A stretch of 15,973 nucleotides of DNA from Pseudomonadota bacterium. GTDB lineage: Bacteria; Pseudomonadota; Gammaproteobacteria; Burkholderiales; Burkholderiaceae_B. The DNA is taken from the NCBI GenBank assembly GCA_023425645.1, contig JAFACG010000035.1, forward strand, positions 1-15,973, in the 5' to 3' direction. This document shows, piece by piece, positions 1-6,877 of this stretch (position 1 is its first letter; every line of letters starts with the position of its first letter). The notes below the pieces were generated by a model. It worked only from the letters and a program-made list of their open reading frames with translations, did not search any database and was not told the DNA's origin. Both the position numbers and the translations under genes were made by a program.

Positions 1-23
1 TTGCTCGCCCCCCAGGCGAGCAA
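1..23. repeat. Perfect 9-bp inverted repeat at the window edge
   Basis: TTGCTCGCC and GGCGAGCAA are perfect complements separated by CCCCA, giving a stable short hairpin. On the plus strand no T-run follows. On the minus strand the downstream flank lies outside the window, so a terminator for a minus-strand transcript cannot be judged. It could also lie inside coding sequence. Confidence 0.35.
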
Positions 24-96
24 CCCGCCGCCGCCGTCGAACAGCACGACGCTTGCACCCCGTCCCCGCGCCCCGTCCGCTCTTCCTGCGCCTTGA
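1..96 (+). CDS. Possible C-terminal tail of an upstream gene (partial, very tentative)
   Basis: The first frame is open from the window edge to a TGA at 94-96 and has mostly G or C in third codon positions. It would encode a short Pro/Ala/Ser-rich tail of the kind seen at the end of some bacterial proteins. There is no recognisable domain, and the sequence upstream is not in the window. If real, the gene would be convergent with the Bax-inhibitor gene. Proline-rich translations arise easily by chance in GC-rich DNA, so this may be non-coding. No function can be proposed. Confidence 0.15.
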   Translation: MLAPQASNPPPPSNSTTLAPRPRAPSALPAP

Positions 97-233
97 ACGG
101 CTCAAAATGCCGATGGCATCGACCCGGCCAAGCCGGTGCGCCGCGGTCTGCCTCGCGAGAACCCGAGTTTCTTTCTGCTTGGCCCAGACGGCTCGCCAAA
201 CACGGCGGAATCCCCCAAATTCCTCGAAGAACC

Positions 234-260
234 AAAAAAAAGCCCCCTGGGAAGGGGGCT
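234..260 (-). terminator. Rho-independent terminator of the pepA-holC-BI-1 run
   Basis: Read on the minus strand, a perfect 7-bp stem (AGCCCCC at 254-260 and GGGGGCT at 241-247, with a 6-nt loop) is followed by a run of eight T (plus-strand A at 234-241). It lies 23 bases beyond the stop codon of the Bax-inhibitor gene. The T-run is on one side only, so it works for the minus strand. Confidence 0.9.
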
Positions 261-283
261 GAAATATCGAGAGGAAGAAAAAC

Positions 284-994
284 TCAGTCGCGGTCGCCGC
301 CGAGGATGCCCAGCAGCATCAGCAGGTTGCTGAAGATGTTGTACACGTCCAGGTAGATGGCCAGCGTGGCCGAGACGTAGTTGGTTTCGCCGCCGTTGAT
401 GACGCGCTGCAGGTCCACCAGCAGGAATGCCGAGAAGATGCCGATGGCCATCACGGAAATGGTCAGCATCAGGGCGGGCAGTTGCAGAAAGATGTTGGCC
501 AGGGCGGCGACCAGGATGATGACCGCGCCGACGAACAGGAACTTCTGCAGATGCGTGAAGTCGCGCTTGGTGGTGCTGGCCACGGTTGCCATGGTGGCGA
601 ACACGGCCGCGGTGCCGCCGAAGGCCAGCATGATCAGTTGCGCGCCGTTGCCCATGCCCAGCACGAAGCCCAGCAGGCGCGACAGCATGACGCCCATGAA
701 GAAGGTGAAGGCCATCAGCAGGGCCACGCCTAGTGAGCTGTTCTTGTTGCGTTCGATCAGGAACATCAGGCCGAAGGCGCCGACCAGGAACACGATGGCG
801 CTCAGGCCGGGGCTGGCGCCCATGACCCGGTTGATGCCGGAGGACAGGCCCAGCAGGGCGCCCAGCACGGTGGGCACCATGGACAGGGCCAGCAGCCAGT
901 ACGTGTTGCGCAGGACGCGATTGCGAGCAATCAGCGACTGTGCTCCCAGGGAGCCGTTGTGCTCAGGCAGGCTGGATTGACGAAATTCGCTCAT
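284..994 (-). CDS. Bax inhibitor-1/YccA family membrane protein
   Basis: This 236-residue integral inner-membrane protein belongs to the Bax-inhibitor-1 (TMBIM) family, whose bacterial members include YccA, a modulator of FtsH proteolysis, and the pH-gated calcium-leak protein YetJ. After a polar N-terminus of about 28 residues there are about seven hydrophobic segments, roughly 31-50, 64-80, 88-112, 118-140, 151-170, 174-194 and 210-231. The family signature lies at the C-terminus: Asp194 in DLQR, then an NGGETNY stretch, then Asp216 in YLDVYNIF. These two acids probably correspond to the di-aspartyl pair of the family (inference). The minus-strand ATG is preceded by AAGGAA at suitable spacing. 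The gene follows holC after 83 bases and ends at a strong terminator, so it may be the last gene of the pepA-holC transcript or have its own promoter. YccA and YbhL-like subtypes cannot be told apart here. Confidence 0.92.
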   Translation of the reverse strand: MSEFRQSSLPEHNGSLGAQSLIARNRVLRNTYWLLALSMVPTVLGALLGLSSGINRVMGASPGLSAIVFLVGAFGLMFLIERNKNSSLGVALLMAFTFFMGVMLSRLLGFVLGMGNGAQLIMLAFGGTAAVFATMATVASTTKRDFTHLQKFLFVGAVIILVAALANIFLQLPALMLTISVMAIGIFSAFLLVDLQRVINGGETNYVSATLAIYLDVYNIFSNLLMLLGILGGDRD

Positions 995-1077
995 GGTGAT
1001 TCCTTAGAATACAGGTGGGATCAAGGGCAAAGAATAACTGACAAATACCTGAATAATCAAGAGAGTTGTCGTCGGCT

Positions 1078-1503
1078 TCAGTGGCGATCCAGCTTGTGGG
1101 CGTGCAGGTCGCATCCCTGAGCCTGATACAGGCGCCAGCGTTCGCGCGCCTGCAGCCGATCGGATTCGCGTTCGGAAACGATTTCCAGCACGCGCTGGAA
1201 CTGCTCGAATCCGGGCGGGCACTGCGCGTCCAGGTTGAGCAGCCAGGCCTGTTCGGCCGGGGGCACGGGCGCGGCCGAGGTCAGCACCACGGGGGTGTCC
1301 GGCGCCAGGGGATCATCCACGCCGACGTGGGGCACGAAGGCGGTGGATTCGAAGCCCCACAGCAGGCGGTCGAAGCGGGCGAGCTGGCGGGGGTCCGACA
1401 GATAGACCACCACCTGCCGGCCCGCCTGGTAATGCTTGCGCACGACCTCGCAGGCCATGCGCAAGCGGTCCGGCGCGCCGAAGGCGAAATCGACGCGGCT
1501 CAT
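1078..1503 (-). CDS. holC: DNA polymerase III subunit chi
   Basis: This 141-residue protein is the chi subunit of the polymerase III clamp loader. Chi pairs with psi and contacts single-stranded-DNA-binding protein on the lagging strand. The sequence begins MSRVDFAFGAPDR and has the family layout: an early helix with CEVVRKHYQAG, the strand VVVYLSD, the FDRLLW segment, then FVPHVG and a VVLTSA strand, ending in an Arg-rich helix. The length matches the family. The open frame extends further upstream into pepA, but the conserved start is the ATG at 1501-1503, only two bases after the pepA stop codon, so translation is probably coupled to pepA. No strong Shine-Dalgarno is seen apart from a CAGGG inside the pepA end. 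The pepA-holC order is the same as in E. coli, which supports the call. Confidence 0.93.
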   Translation of the reverse strand: MSRVDFAFGAPDRLRMACEVVRKHYQAGRQVVVYLSDPRQLARFDRLLWGFESTAFVPHVGVDDPLAPDTPVVLTSAAPVPPAEQAWLLNLDAQCPPGFEQFQRVLEIVSERESDRLQARERWRLYQAQGCDLHAHKLDRH

Positions 1504-1505
1504 GC

Positions 1506-2999
1506 CTAGCGGCCCTGATTCAGCAGGTACTGGACCAGCAGCGGGACGGGACGGCCGGTGGCGCCTTTTTCCTTGCCGCTGCGCCAGGCGGTGCCGGCGA
1601 TGTCCAGGTGGGCCCAGCGGTACGCCTTGGTGAAGCGCGCCAGGAAGCAGGCGGCCGTGACCGAGCCGGCGGGCGGGCCGCCGATATTGGCCATGTCGGC
1701 GAAGTTCGAGCGCAACTGTTCCTGGTAGGCGTCCTCCAGCGGCATGCGCCAGGCGGTGTCGCCCGCCTGCCGGCCGGCCTGCAGGAGCTGGTCGGCCAGT
1801 TCGTCGTCGGGCGAGTACAGGCCGCTGTTGACGTGGCCCAGGGCGATCACGCACGCGCCGGTCAGGGTGGCCATGTCGATGACGGCGGCGGGCTTGAAAC
1901 GCTCCACGTAGGTCAGGGCGTCGCACAGCACCAGGCGGCCTTCGGCGTCGGTATTCAGGATCTCGATGGTCTGGCCGGACATGCTGGTGACCACGTCGCC
2001 GGGCTTGTTGGCGCGGCCGCTGGGCATGTTCTCGCAGCTGGCCACCACGCCGATGACTTCACGGTCCAGGTTCAGTTCGGCCACGGCGCGCAGGGTGCCC
2101 AGCACGCTGGCGGCCCCGCCCATGTCGTACTTCATCTCGTCCATGTTGAGGGCCGGCTTGATGGAGATGCCGCCGGAGTCGAACGTCAGGCCCTTGCCGA
2201 CCAGGACGATGGGGCCGTCCTCGCTCACCGGCTTGGCGCTGGGAGTGTGGCGCAGCACGATGAAGGCGGGCGGTTCGTCCGAGCCGCGCGCCACCGACAG
2301 GAAGGAGCCCATTTTCAGGGCTTCGATCTGCTTGCGCTCCAGCACCTCGACCTTCAGCGACTTGAATTCCTTGGCCAGCTGCTTGGCGGTCTGAGCCAGG
2401 TAGGTGGGCGTGCAGATATTGCCGGGCAGATCGGCCAGCAGTCGGGCCAGATTGACGCCGTTGCCCACCGCCTGGCCTTGCTCCAGGCCGGCCTTGGCCT
2501 CGCCGGCCTGCGTGCGGGCGGTCCAGAGCTGAAATTTCTTGAGCTTGGGGGCGGGCTCGGGCTTGCTGAGCGTGGCGGTGTAGCGGTACAGGGCGCGGGT
2601 CACGGACAGGGCGGCGTCCTGCGCGCGGCTGCGCAGCGTCGTCCCCTTGCAGTCCACGCTGGCCAGGGCCGAAACGGCTTCGGACAGTTCGGCCTGGGCG
2701 CAGTAGTCGGCCAGGCAGGCCTGGGCGTCGGAGTGCGTGGCGGCTTTATACTCGTCCTGGGCGCCCAAGCCGATTAAAATGACCCGTTCGGCCTTGACGC
2801 CGGGCAGGTTGCGCAGCACCAGGCGGGTCTTGGGCTTGCCTTTGAACTCGGCCTTGGCGGCGGCGCTCACGGCGCCGTTGCTGGCGCGGTCTATCAATTC
2901 CGCGGCGGGGCTCAGGATGCCCTCGGCAAAGACGCCCACGCCCAGCGCGGCGGTCTTTATCTGGTGTAAGGAAGTGGATGTCTGTGTGCTAAATTCCAT
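1506..2999 (-). CDS. pepA: Leucyl aminopeptidase (M17 family, PepA)
   Basis: This 497-residue cytosolic aminopeptidase removes N-terminal residues from peptides as a hexameric dinuclear metal enzyme. In E. coli PepA also binds DNA in site-specific recombination and pyrimidine regulation. All catalytic positions are present: the [11 protein letters not shown] motif supplies Lys269 and Asp274, then Lys281, Asp292, and the signature NTDAEGRL gives Asp351, Glu353 and Arg355. These run one residue behind E. coli numbering, so the two proteins align almost without gaps in this part. The N-terminal domain (about 1-170) is the variable macro-like domain and the C-terminal part is catalytic. GGAGG lies upstream of the ATG. 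holC begins two bases after the stop, making a pepA-holC operon, and lptF is divergent. I see nothing missing. Confidence 0.97.
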   Translation of the reverse strand: MEFSTQTSTSLHQIKTAALGVGVFAEGILSPAAELIDRASNGAVSAAAKAEFKGKPKTRLVLRNLPGVKAERVILIGLGAQDEYKAATHSDAQACLADYCAQAELSEAVSALASVDCKGTTLRSRAQDAALSVTRALYRYTATLSKPEPAPKLKKFQLWTARTQAGEAKAGLEQGQAVGNGVNLARLLADLPGNICTPTYLAQTAKQLAKEFKSLKVEVLERKQIEALKMGSFLSVARGSDEPPAFIVLRHTPSAKPVSEDGPIVLVGKGLTFDSGGISIKPALNMDEMKYDMGGAASVLGTLRAVAELNLDREVIGVVASCENMPSGRANKPGDVVTSMSGQTIEILNTDAEGRLVLCDALTYVERFKPAAVIDMATLTGACVIALGHVNSGLYSPDDELADQLLQAGRQAGDTAWRMPLEDAYQEQLRSNFADMANIGGPPAGSVTAACFLARFTKAYRWAHLDIAGTAWRSGKEKGATGRPVPLLVQYLLNQGR

Positions 3000-3037
3000 T
3001 GAACTATCCTCCGATTCTCAGTGCTGATTCGATTCTG

Positions 3038-3066
3038 ATTATCCCGCAAATTCTCACATGTCTCTA
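3038..3066 (-). promoter_or_regulatory. Candidate sigma-70 promoter for pepA
   Basis: On the minus strand TAGAGA (plus 3061-3066) and GATAAT (plus 3038-3043) are separated by 17 bases. The second matches the -10 consensus at five of six positions, the first matches the -35 at four of six. The start site would fall about 30 bases before the pepA ATG. The -35 lies inside the first codons of lptF. The call is by eye and uncertain. Confidence 0.4.
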
Positions 3067-4170
3067 TTCAAACGTTCCGCGGTCTCCGAAATCCTAAGCC
3101 ATGGCGGCGTGGTCCTGTCCACTTTGCTGATCGTCTGGCTGAGCGTGCTGCTGGTGCGCTTGCTGGGCGAGGCGGCCAACGGCACCATCGGGCCGGACGT
3201 GGTGCTGGGCCTGGCCGCGTTTTCCAGCATCACGGCGCTGCCCATCATTCTGGCGGTTTCGCTGTTCATCGCGGTGCTCACCACCGTCACACGCAGCTTC
3301 CGCGAATCGGAGATGGTGGTGTGGTTCGCCAGCGGCCTGTCGCTCAAGGACTGGGTCGTCCCGGTGCTGCGCTGCGCCGTGCCGGTGGCCGTCCTGATCG
3401 CCTTGCTCACGCTGGAAGCCTCGCCCTGGGCGTATCGGCAGATCGCGGAGTACCGCCAGCGTTTCGAGCAGCGTTCGGACCTGAGCAAGGTCACGGCCGG
3501 GCAGTTCATCGAATCGGACGACGGCGCGCGGGTGTTCTATGCCGATTCCCCCCAGCAGGAGGGTGACGAGCTGGGCAACGTCATCGCCCGGGTCATCGAT
3601 CCGGAGTGGCTCAGCGTGGTGACGGCCGAGAGCGCCCGCCTGCAGGACGAACCCAATGGCGACCGCTTCCTGGTGCTGACCCGGGGGCATCGCTATGACC
3701 TGAAGCCCGGCCAGCCCGAATTGCGCATGGTGGACTTCGACAAGTACGGCATACGCCTGGAGAGCCGCGACAGCGGCAATACCGCCGAAACCATACGGGC
3801 GCGCGCCGAGCAGCAGATCAAGGCGCGCCAGACCAGCCTGCTGTTCGGCGACGGCAACGATGAAGCCCTGTCGCAGATCATGTGGCGCTTCGCGCTGCCG
3901 CTGGCGGCCCTGAACCTGGCCCTGCTGGCCATTCCCCTGGGGGCGGTCAATCCTCGCATGGGCCGCTCGGGCAACATCCTGATGGCGGGACTGGTGGGCC
4001 TGCTCTATATGAATCTGATCAACCTGTCGCGCGGCTGGATCGGGCACGGCCAGCTCAGCTTCGAGCTGGGACTGTGGCTGGTGCATGCGCTGTTCCTTGG
4101 CGTGATGGTCTTCATGATGTGGCGCAAGCTGCGCGTCAAGGCGCCCAAGCCGCCGGCCGCAACGGCCTGA
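3058..4170 (+). CDS. lptF: LPS export ABC transporter permease LptF
   Basis: This 370-residue inner-membrane permease of the YjgP/YjgQ family is one of the two transmembrane subunits of the LptB2FG exporter, which extracts lipopolysaccharide and feeds it to the LptC-LptA-LptD bridge. Three hydrophobic segments lie near the N-terminus (about 14-36, 51-78, 99-121). A large polar periplasmic domain follows (about 125-265, containing the ESDDGARVFYAD strand pattern typical of the jellyroll). Three more segments end the protein (about 274-296, 303-323, 331-354). LptF is preferred over LptG because the gene is divergent from pepA, as in E. coli. No convincing Shine-Dalgarno is seen before the ATG at 3058. 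In most relatives lptG follows directly, but here a terminator and an opposing LysR gene follow instead. Confidence 0.9.
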   Translation: MSLFKRSAVSEILSHGGVVLSTLLIVWLSVLLVRLLGEAANGTIGPDVVLGLAAFSSITALPIILAVSLFIAVLTTVTRSFRESEMVVWFASGLSLKDWVVPVLRCAVPVAVLIALLTLEASPWAYRQIAEYRQRFEQRSDLSKVTAGQFIESDDGARVFYADSPQQEGDELGNVIARVIDPEWLSVVTAESARLQDEPNGDRFLVLTRGHRYDLKPGQPELRMVDFDKYGIRLESRDSGNTAETIRARAEQQIKARQTSLLFGDGNDEALSQIMWRFALPLAALNLALLAIPLGAVNPRMGRSGNILMAGLVGLLYMNLINLSRGWIGHGQLSFELGLWLVHALFLGVMVFMMWRKLRVKAPKPPAATA

Positions 4171-4180
4171 AGAACAGCGC

Positions 4181-4205
4181 AAGGGGCCTCGGGCCCCTTT
4201 TTTTT
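4181..4205 (+). terminator. Rho-independent terminator after lptF
   Basis: A perfect 8-bp stem (AAGGGGCC at 4181-4188 and GGCCCCTT at 4192-4199) closes a 3-nt loop and runs straight into eight T (4198-4205). It begins 10 bases after the lptF stop. It is a textbook intrinsic terminator for the plus strand and shows that lptF is not cotranscribed with a following gene. Confidence 0.93.
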
Positions 4206-4239
4206 GTTCCGGACGCGCGTCAGGTCCGGGGACGGCCGT

Positions 4240-5133
4240 TCAGGCCCCGTCCAGCAGGGCCTGGCGTTCCTGTACGGCCTGTTTCAGGAAATGCCACAGG
4301 CTGGTCAGGCTGGGGTTGTGGCGTTGTTCTTCATGACAGAACATCCAGAAGCGGCGCCGCAGCTCCACCTGCCCCGGCAGCACGCAGCGCAGCCGCGGAT
4401 CGGTCTGCGCCAGAAAGCAGGGCAGCACGGCCAGGCCCTGCCCCTGGAGGGCCGCCTGATATTGTGCGATCACGCTGGTGCTGCGAAAGCGGACCGGCGC
4501 CGAATGCACGATCTCGTCCAGGTAACGCAGGCTGTCGCTGAAGAGCAGGTCATCCACATAGGCGATGAAGCGGTGGCGGGGCAGGTCCTGTATGTCCGCG
4601 ATGGGCGGGCGGGTGTTCAGGTAGTCGACATGGGCGTACAGGCGCAGACTGTAGTCGGCCAGGCGGGTGCACCAGTAGGGGCCGCGCTGGGGGCGTTCCA
4701 GCGCGATGGCCAGGTCGGCGTCCCGGCGCGACAGGCTGATGGGGCGGGGCACGGGCAGCAGCTCCAGCGTCAGGTCCGGATACCGAGCCTGGAACTGGCT
4801 GAGCAGGGGTGTCAGCACATAGCTTCCGAATGCTTCCGTGCAGCCCAGGCGCAGCGTGCCGGACAAGGGCCTGGCCTTGCCCGCGACGGCGTCGCGCGCG
4901 GCCAGAAGCCGGCTCTCCACGGGCTCCAGGCGCTGCTGCAGGTTCAGGCCTTCGCCGGTCAGGCTGTAACCGCTGACGGTGGACTTGTGGAACAGCCGCA
5001 CGCCCAGCTCCTGCTCCAGAGCCTGGACGCGGCGCGCCACGGTGCTGTGCTGCACGCCCAGTCGCTGTGCGGCCAGGCTGATGCGCTGGCAGCGGGCGAC
5101 TTCCAGAAAATAGCGCAGATTATCCCAGTCCAT
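4240..5133 (-). CDS. LysR-type transcriptional regulator, divergent from mmsA
   Basis: This 297-residue LysR-family protein has an N-terminal winged helix-turn-helix at about residues 4-62, with the recognition region near 18-40 (LAAQRLGVQHSTVARRVQALE), and a C-terminal effector-binding domain from about 90 onward (GTLRLGCTEAFGSYVLTPLL). An open frame extends 45 codons further upstream, but the family start is the ATG at 5131-5133 (MDWDNLRYFLEV). The extension would cover the promoter region and has no family homology. The ribosome site is weak. The gene is divergent from mmsA across 164 bases containing a T-N11-A type dyad, the usual LysR arrangement, so it probably controls mmsA and itself. 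The variant HTH with HSTVARRV resembles LysR subfamilies that act on metabolic genes. Its effector is unknown. Confidence 0.93.
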   Translation of the reverse strand: MDWDNLRYFLEVARCQRISLAAQRLGVQHSTVARRVQALEQELGVRLFHKSTVSGYSLTGEGLNLQQRLEPVESRLLAARDAVAGKARPLSGTLRLGCTEAFGSYVLTPLLSQFQARYPDLTLELLPVPRPISLSRRDADLAIALERPQRGPYWCTRLADYSLRLYAHVDYLNTRPPIADIQDLPRHRFIAYVDDLLFSDSLRYLDEIVHSAPVRFRSTSVIAQYQAALQGQGLAVLPCFLAQTDPRLRCVLPGQVELRRRFWMFCHEEQRHNPSLTSLWHFLKQAVQERQALLDGA

Positions 5134-5186
5134 GGCCCCGTGCTCTCGGGAAAACGACCTTGTGCATGAATGCCCAGCTCCTGTGC

Positions 5187-5205
5187 GTTTTTCATCATGG
5201 TAAAC
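5187..5205. promoter_or_regulatory. Candidate LysR operator between the LysR gene and mmsA
   Basis: GTTTTTCATCATGGTAAAC is a 19-base interrupted dyad: GTTT-N11-AAAC with an inner CAT-C-ATG. Fourteen of the eighteen non-central positions are symmetric. It contains the T-N11-A pattern that LysR proteins recognise. It lies 53 bases before the LysR ATG and 92 before the mmsA ATG, upstream of a weak candidate mmsA promoter (TATAGA at 5239-5244 with poor -35), which would fit an activator-dependent promoter. Binding by this particular regulator is inferred. Confidence 0.6.
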
Positions 5206-5283
5206 GGCGTCCGGGCCTTCTACACTCGATGAGAACCCTATAGAAAGGCTGCGCCGCTCCGGCGGCAAGGGCCTGAGTTCTTC

Positions 5284-5297
5284 ACAGGAGACAGGAG
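5284..5297 (+). promoter_or_regulatory. Tandem ribosome-binding site of mmsA
   Basis: ACAGGAG occurs twice in direct repeat (5284-5290 and 5291-5297). The second copy touches the ATG at 5298 and is too close to serve it. The first leaves 7 bases between AGGAG and the ATG, which is the normal spacing, so it most likely directs initiation. Confidence 0.7.
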
Positions 5298-6791
5298 ATG
5301 ACCGAAGCCGTTCGCGTACCTTTGCTGATCGATGGCCAACGCGTGCAATCGAGCAGCGCGCATTGGGAGGATGTGCTCGATCCCGCCACCCAGGAGGTGG
5401 TGGCGCGCGTGCCTTTTGCGACGCAAGCCGAACTGGAGATGGCCGTGGCCAGCGCCGCCAAGGCGTTCGAGAGCTGGCGGCATTCCAGCCAGGGCGCGCG
5501 CATGCGCGTCATGTTGAACCTGCAGCGCCTGGTGCGCGAGCGCAGCGCCGAACTGGCGCAGGCCATCTCGCGCGAGCACGGCAAGACCCTGCCCGATGCG
5601 GAAGGGGAGGTCGGGCGAGGGCTGGAAGTGATCGAGCACGCCTGCTCCATCGTGTCGCTGCAACTGGGTGAATATGCCGAGAATGCGGCCAGCGGCATCG
5701 ACGTCTATACCCTGATGCAGCCGCTGGGCGTGTGCGCGGGCGTGACGGCGTTCAACTTCCCGGTGATGCTGCCTTGCTTCATGTTTCCGCTGGCGGTGGC
5801 CTGCGGCAATACCTTCGTGCTCAAGCCGTCCGAGCAGGATCCGACCTCCAGCCTGATGCTGGCGGAGCTGGCGCTGGAAGCGGGCTTGCCGCCCGGCGCG
5901 CTGAACGTGGTCCATGGGGGCGCGGACATCGCCAACGCCCTGGTGACGCATCCGGACGTCAAGGCGGTGTCTTTCATCGGCTCCACGGCCGTGGGCACCG
6001 AAATCCATCGCCGCGCGACCGAGGCGGGCAAGCGCTGCCAGGCCATGATGGGCGCCAAGAATCATTGCATCGTCATGCCGGATGCCGACCGAGACGTTGC
6101 CTTGAACCAGTTGCTGGGCGCGGCGTTCGGGGCGGCCGGCCAGCGTTGCATGGCGATCTCCGTAGCCGTCATGGTGGGCGCCGCGGGCGAATGGATCGAT
6201 GAGCTGGCGCGGCGGGCGGCCGCCTTGAAGGTCAACGTGGGCACGGATCGCCAGGCGGACCTGGGCCCGCTGGTATCGCCGCGTGCGCGCCAGCGCGTGG
6301 AGTCGCTCATCGAGGCGGGCGTGCAGGAGGGCGCCGCCCTGTTGCTGGACGGCCGGGGCGTGCAGGTGGCCGGCTACGAGAAAGGCAATTTCGTGGGGCC
6401 GACCATCTTCCGGGACGTGCAGCCGCAGATGCGCATCTATCAGGAAGAGATCTTCGGCCCGGTACTGTGCGTGGTGCGGGTGGACACGCTGGAAGAGGCG
6501 GTGCAGTTCATCAACCGCAACCCCAATGGCAACGGCGTGTCCATCTTCACGCAGGACGGCGGCCATGCCCGCTACTTCCAGAACATGATCGACGTGGGGC
6601 AGGTCGGCATCAATATTCCCATTCCCGTGCCGGTCGCCTGGTTCAGCTTCACAGGTTCGCGCGCCTCCAAGCTGGGCGACCTGGGGCCCAACGGCAAGCA
6701 GGCGGTGCACTTCTGGACGCAGACCAAGACAGTGACGGCGCGCTGGCAGGCGCATGCCAACACGGTCAATACCACGATAAGCATGAAGTAA
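5298..6791 (+). CDS. mmsA: CoA-acylating methylmalonate-semialdehyde dehydrogenase
   Basis: This 497-residue aldehyde-dehydrogenase-superfamily protein converts methylmalonate semialdehyde, NAD+ and CoA to propionyl-CoA, CO2 and NADH in valine degradation. The same enzyme type turns malonate semialdehyde (from beta-alanine or inositol) into acetyl-CoA. The sequence shows the cofactor-binding stretch AFNFPVMLPC with Asn153, KPSEQDP near 176-182, the Rossmann motif FIGSTAVG near 226-233, and the catalytic Cys284 in GQRCMA. At 251-256 the sequence is MGAKNH. Asn255 stands where hydrolytic aldehyde dehydrogenases have the general-base Glu, which is the mark of the CoA-dependent MmsA/IolA group. 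The length matches the family. mmsB (3-hydroxyisobutyrate dehydrogenase) is not adjacent. The divergent LysR gene is the likely regulator. Methylmalonate versus malonate semialdehyde preference cannot be decided from sequence. Confidence 0.95.
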   Translation: MTEAVRVPLLIDGQRVQSSSAHWEDVLDPATQEVVARVPFATQAELEMAVASAAKAFESWRHSSQGARMRVMLNLQRLVRERSAELAQAISREHGKTLPDAEGEVGRGLEVIEHACSIVSLQLGEYAENAASGIDVYTLMQPLGVCAGVTAFNFPVMLPCFMFPLAVACGNTFVLKPSEQDPTSSLMLAELALEAGLPPGALNVVHGGADIANALVTHPDVKAVSFIGSTAVGTEIHRRATEAGKRCQAMMGAKNHCIVMPDADRDVALNQLLGAAFGAAGQRCMAISVAVMVGAAGEWIDELARRAAALKVNVGTDRQADLGPLVSPRARQRVESLIEAGVQEGAALLLDGRGVQVAGYEKGNFVGPTIFRDVQPQMRIYQEEIFGPVLCVVRVDTLEEAVQFINRNPNGNGVSIFTQDGGHARYFQNMIDVGQVGINIPIPVPVAWFSFTGSRASKLGDLGPNGKQAVHFWTQTKTVTARWQAHANTVNTTISMK

Positions 6792-6805
6792 ATTGTGGGT
6801 GTAAG

Positions 6806-6843
6806 CTTATAACTTAATATAATAAGTAGGGCTTGTCTTATTA
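6806..6843. promoter_or_regulatory. Array of CTTAT/ATAAG half-sites upstream of cysB (probable autoregulatory operator)
   Basis: The AT-rich gap before cysB holds CTTAT (6806-6810), ATAAG (6822-6826) and CTTAT (6837-6841) in alternating orientation. The first pair forms CTTAT-N11-ATAAG, the spacing of a LysR T-N11-A box. The second pair forms a perfect 7-bp dyad TAATAAG-N10-CTTATTA (6820-6843). A TATAAT at 6818-6823 overlaps the array, so a bound protein would act on a promoter. CysB proteins are known to autoregulate and to bind paired half-sites in varied orientation. Assignment to CysB is inferred. Confidence 0.5.
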
Positions 6844-6877
6844 CATATAATAGCCTCGTACATGGGGCTATTATATG
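6844..6877 (+). repeat. Perfect 12-bp inverted repeat covering the cysB start codon
   Basis: CATATAATAGCC (6844-6855) and GGCTATTATATG (6866-6877) are exact complements around a 10-nt loop. The 3' arm contains part of the only plausible Shine-Dalgarno (GGGG at 6864-6867) and ends with the cysB ATG itself. The 5' arm contains TATAAT (6846-6851). It could be an RNA hairpin that hides the start, if transcription begins upstream, or a DNA operator over a -10 element. No T-run follows, so it is not a terminator. Confidence 0.75.

Noticed and set aside
5238..6755. Minus-strand open frame of about 500 codons opposite mmsA
   Set aside because: It is an antisense shadow with His/Arg/Gln-rich composition. 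The plus strand encodes mmsA with catalytic residues.
6844..6877. cysB-leader inverted repeat as mmsA terminator
   Set aside because: No T-run follows the stem, and its 3' arm contains the cysB start codon.
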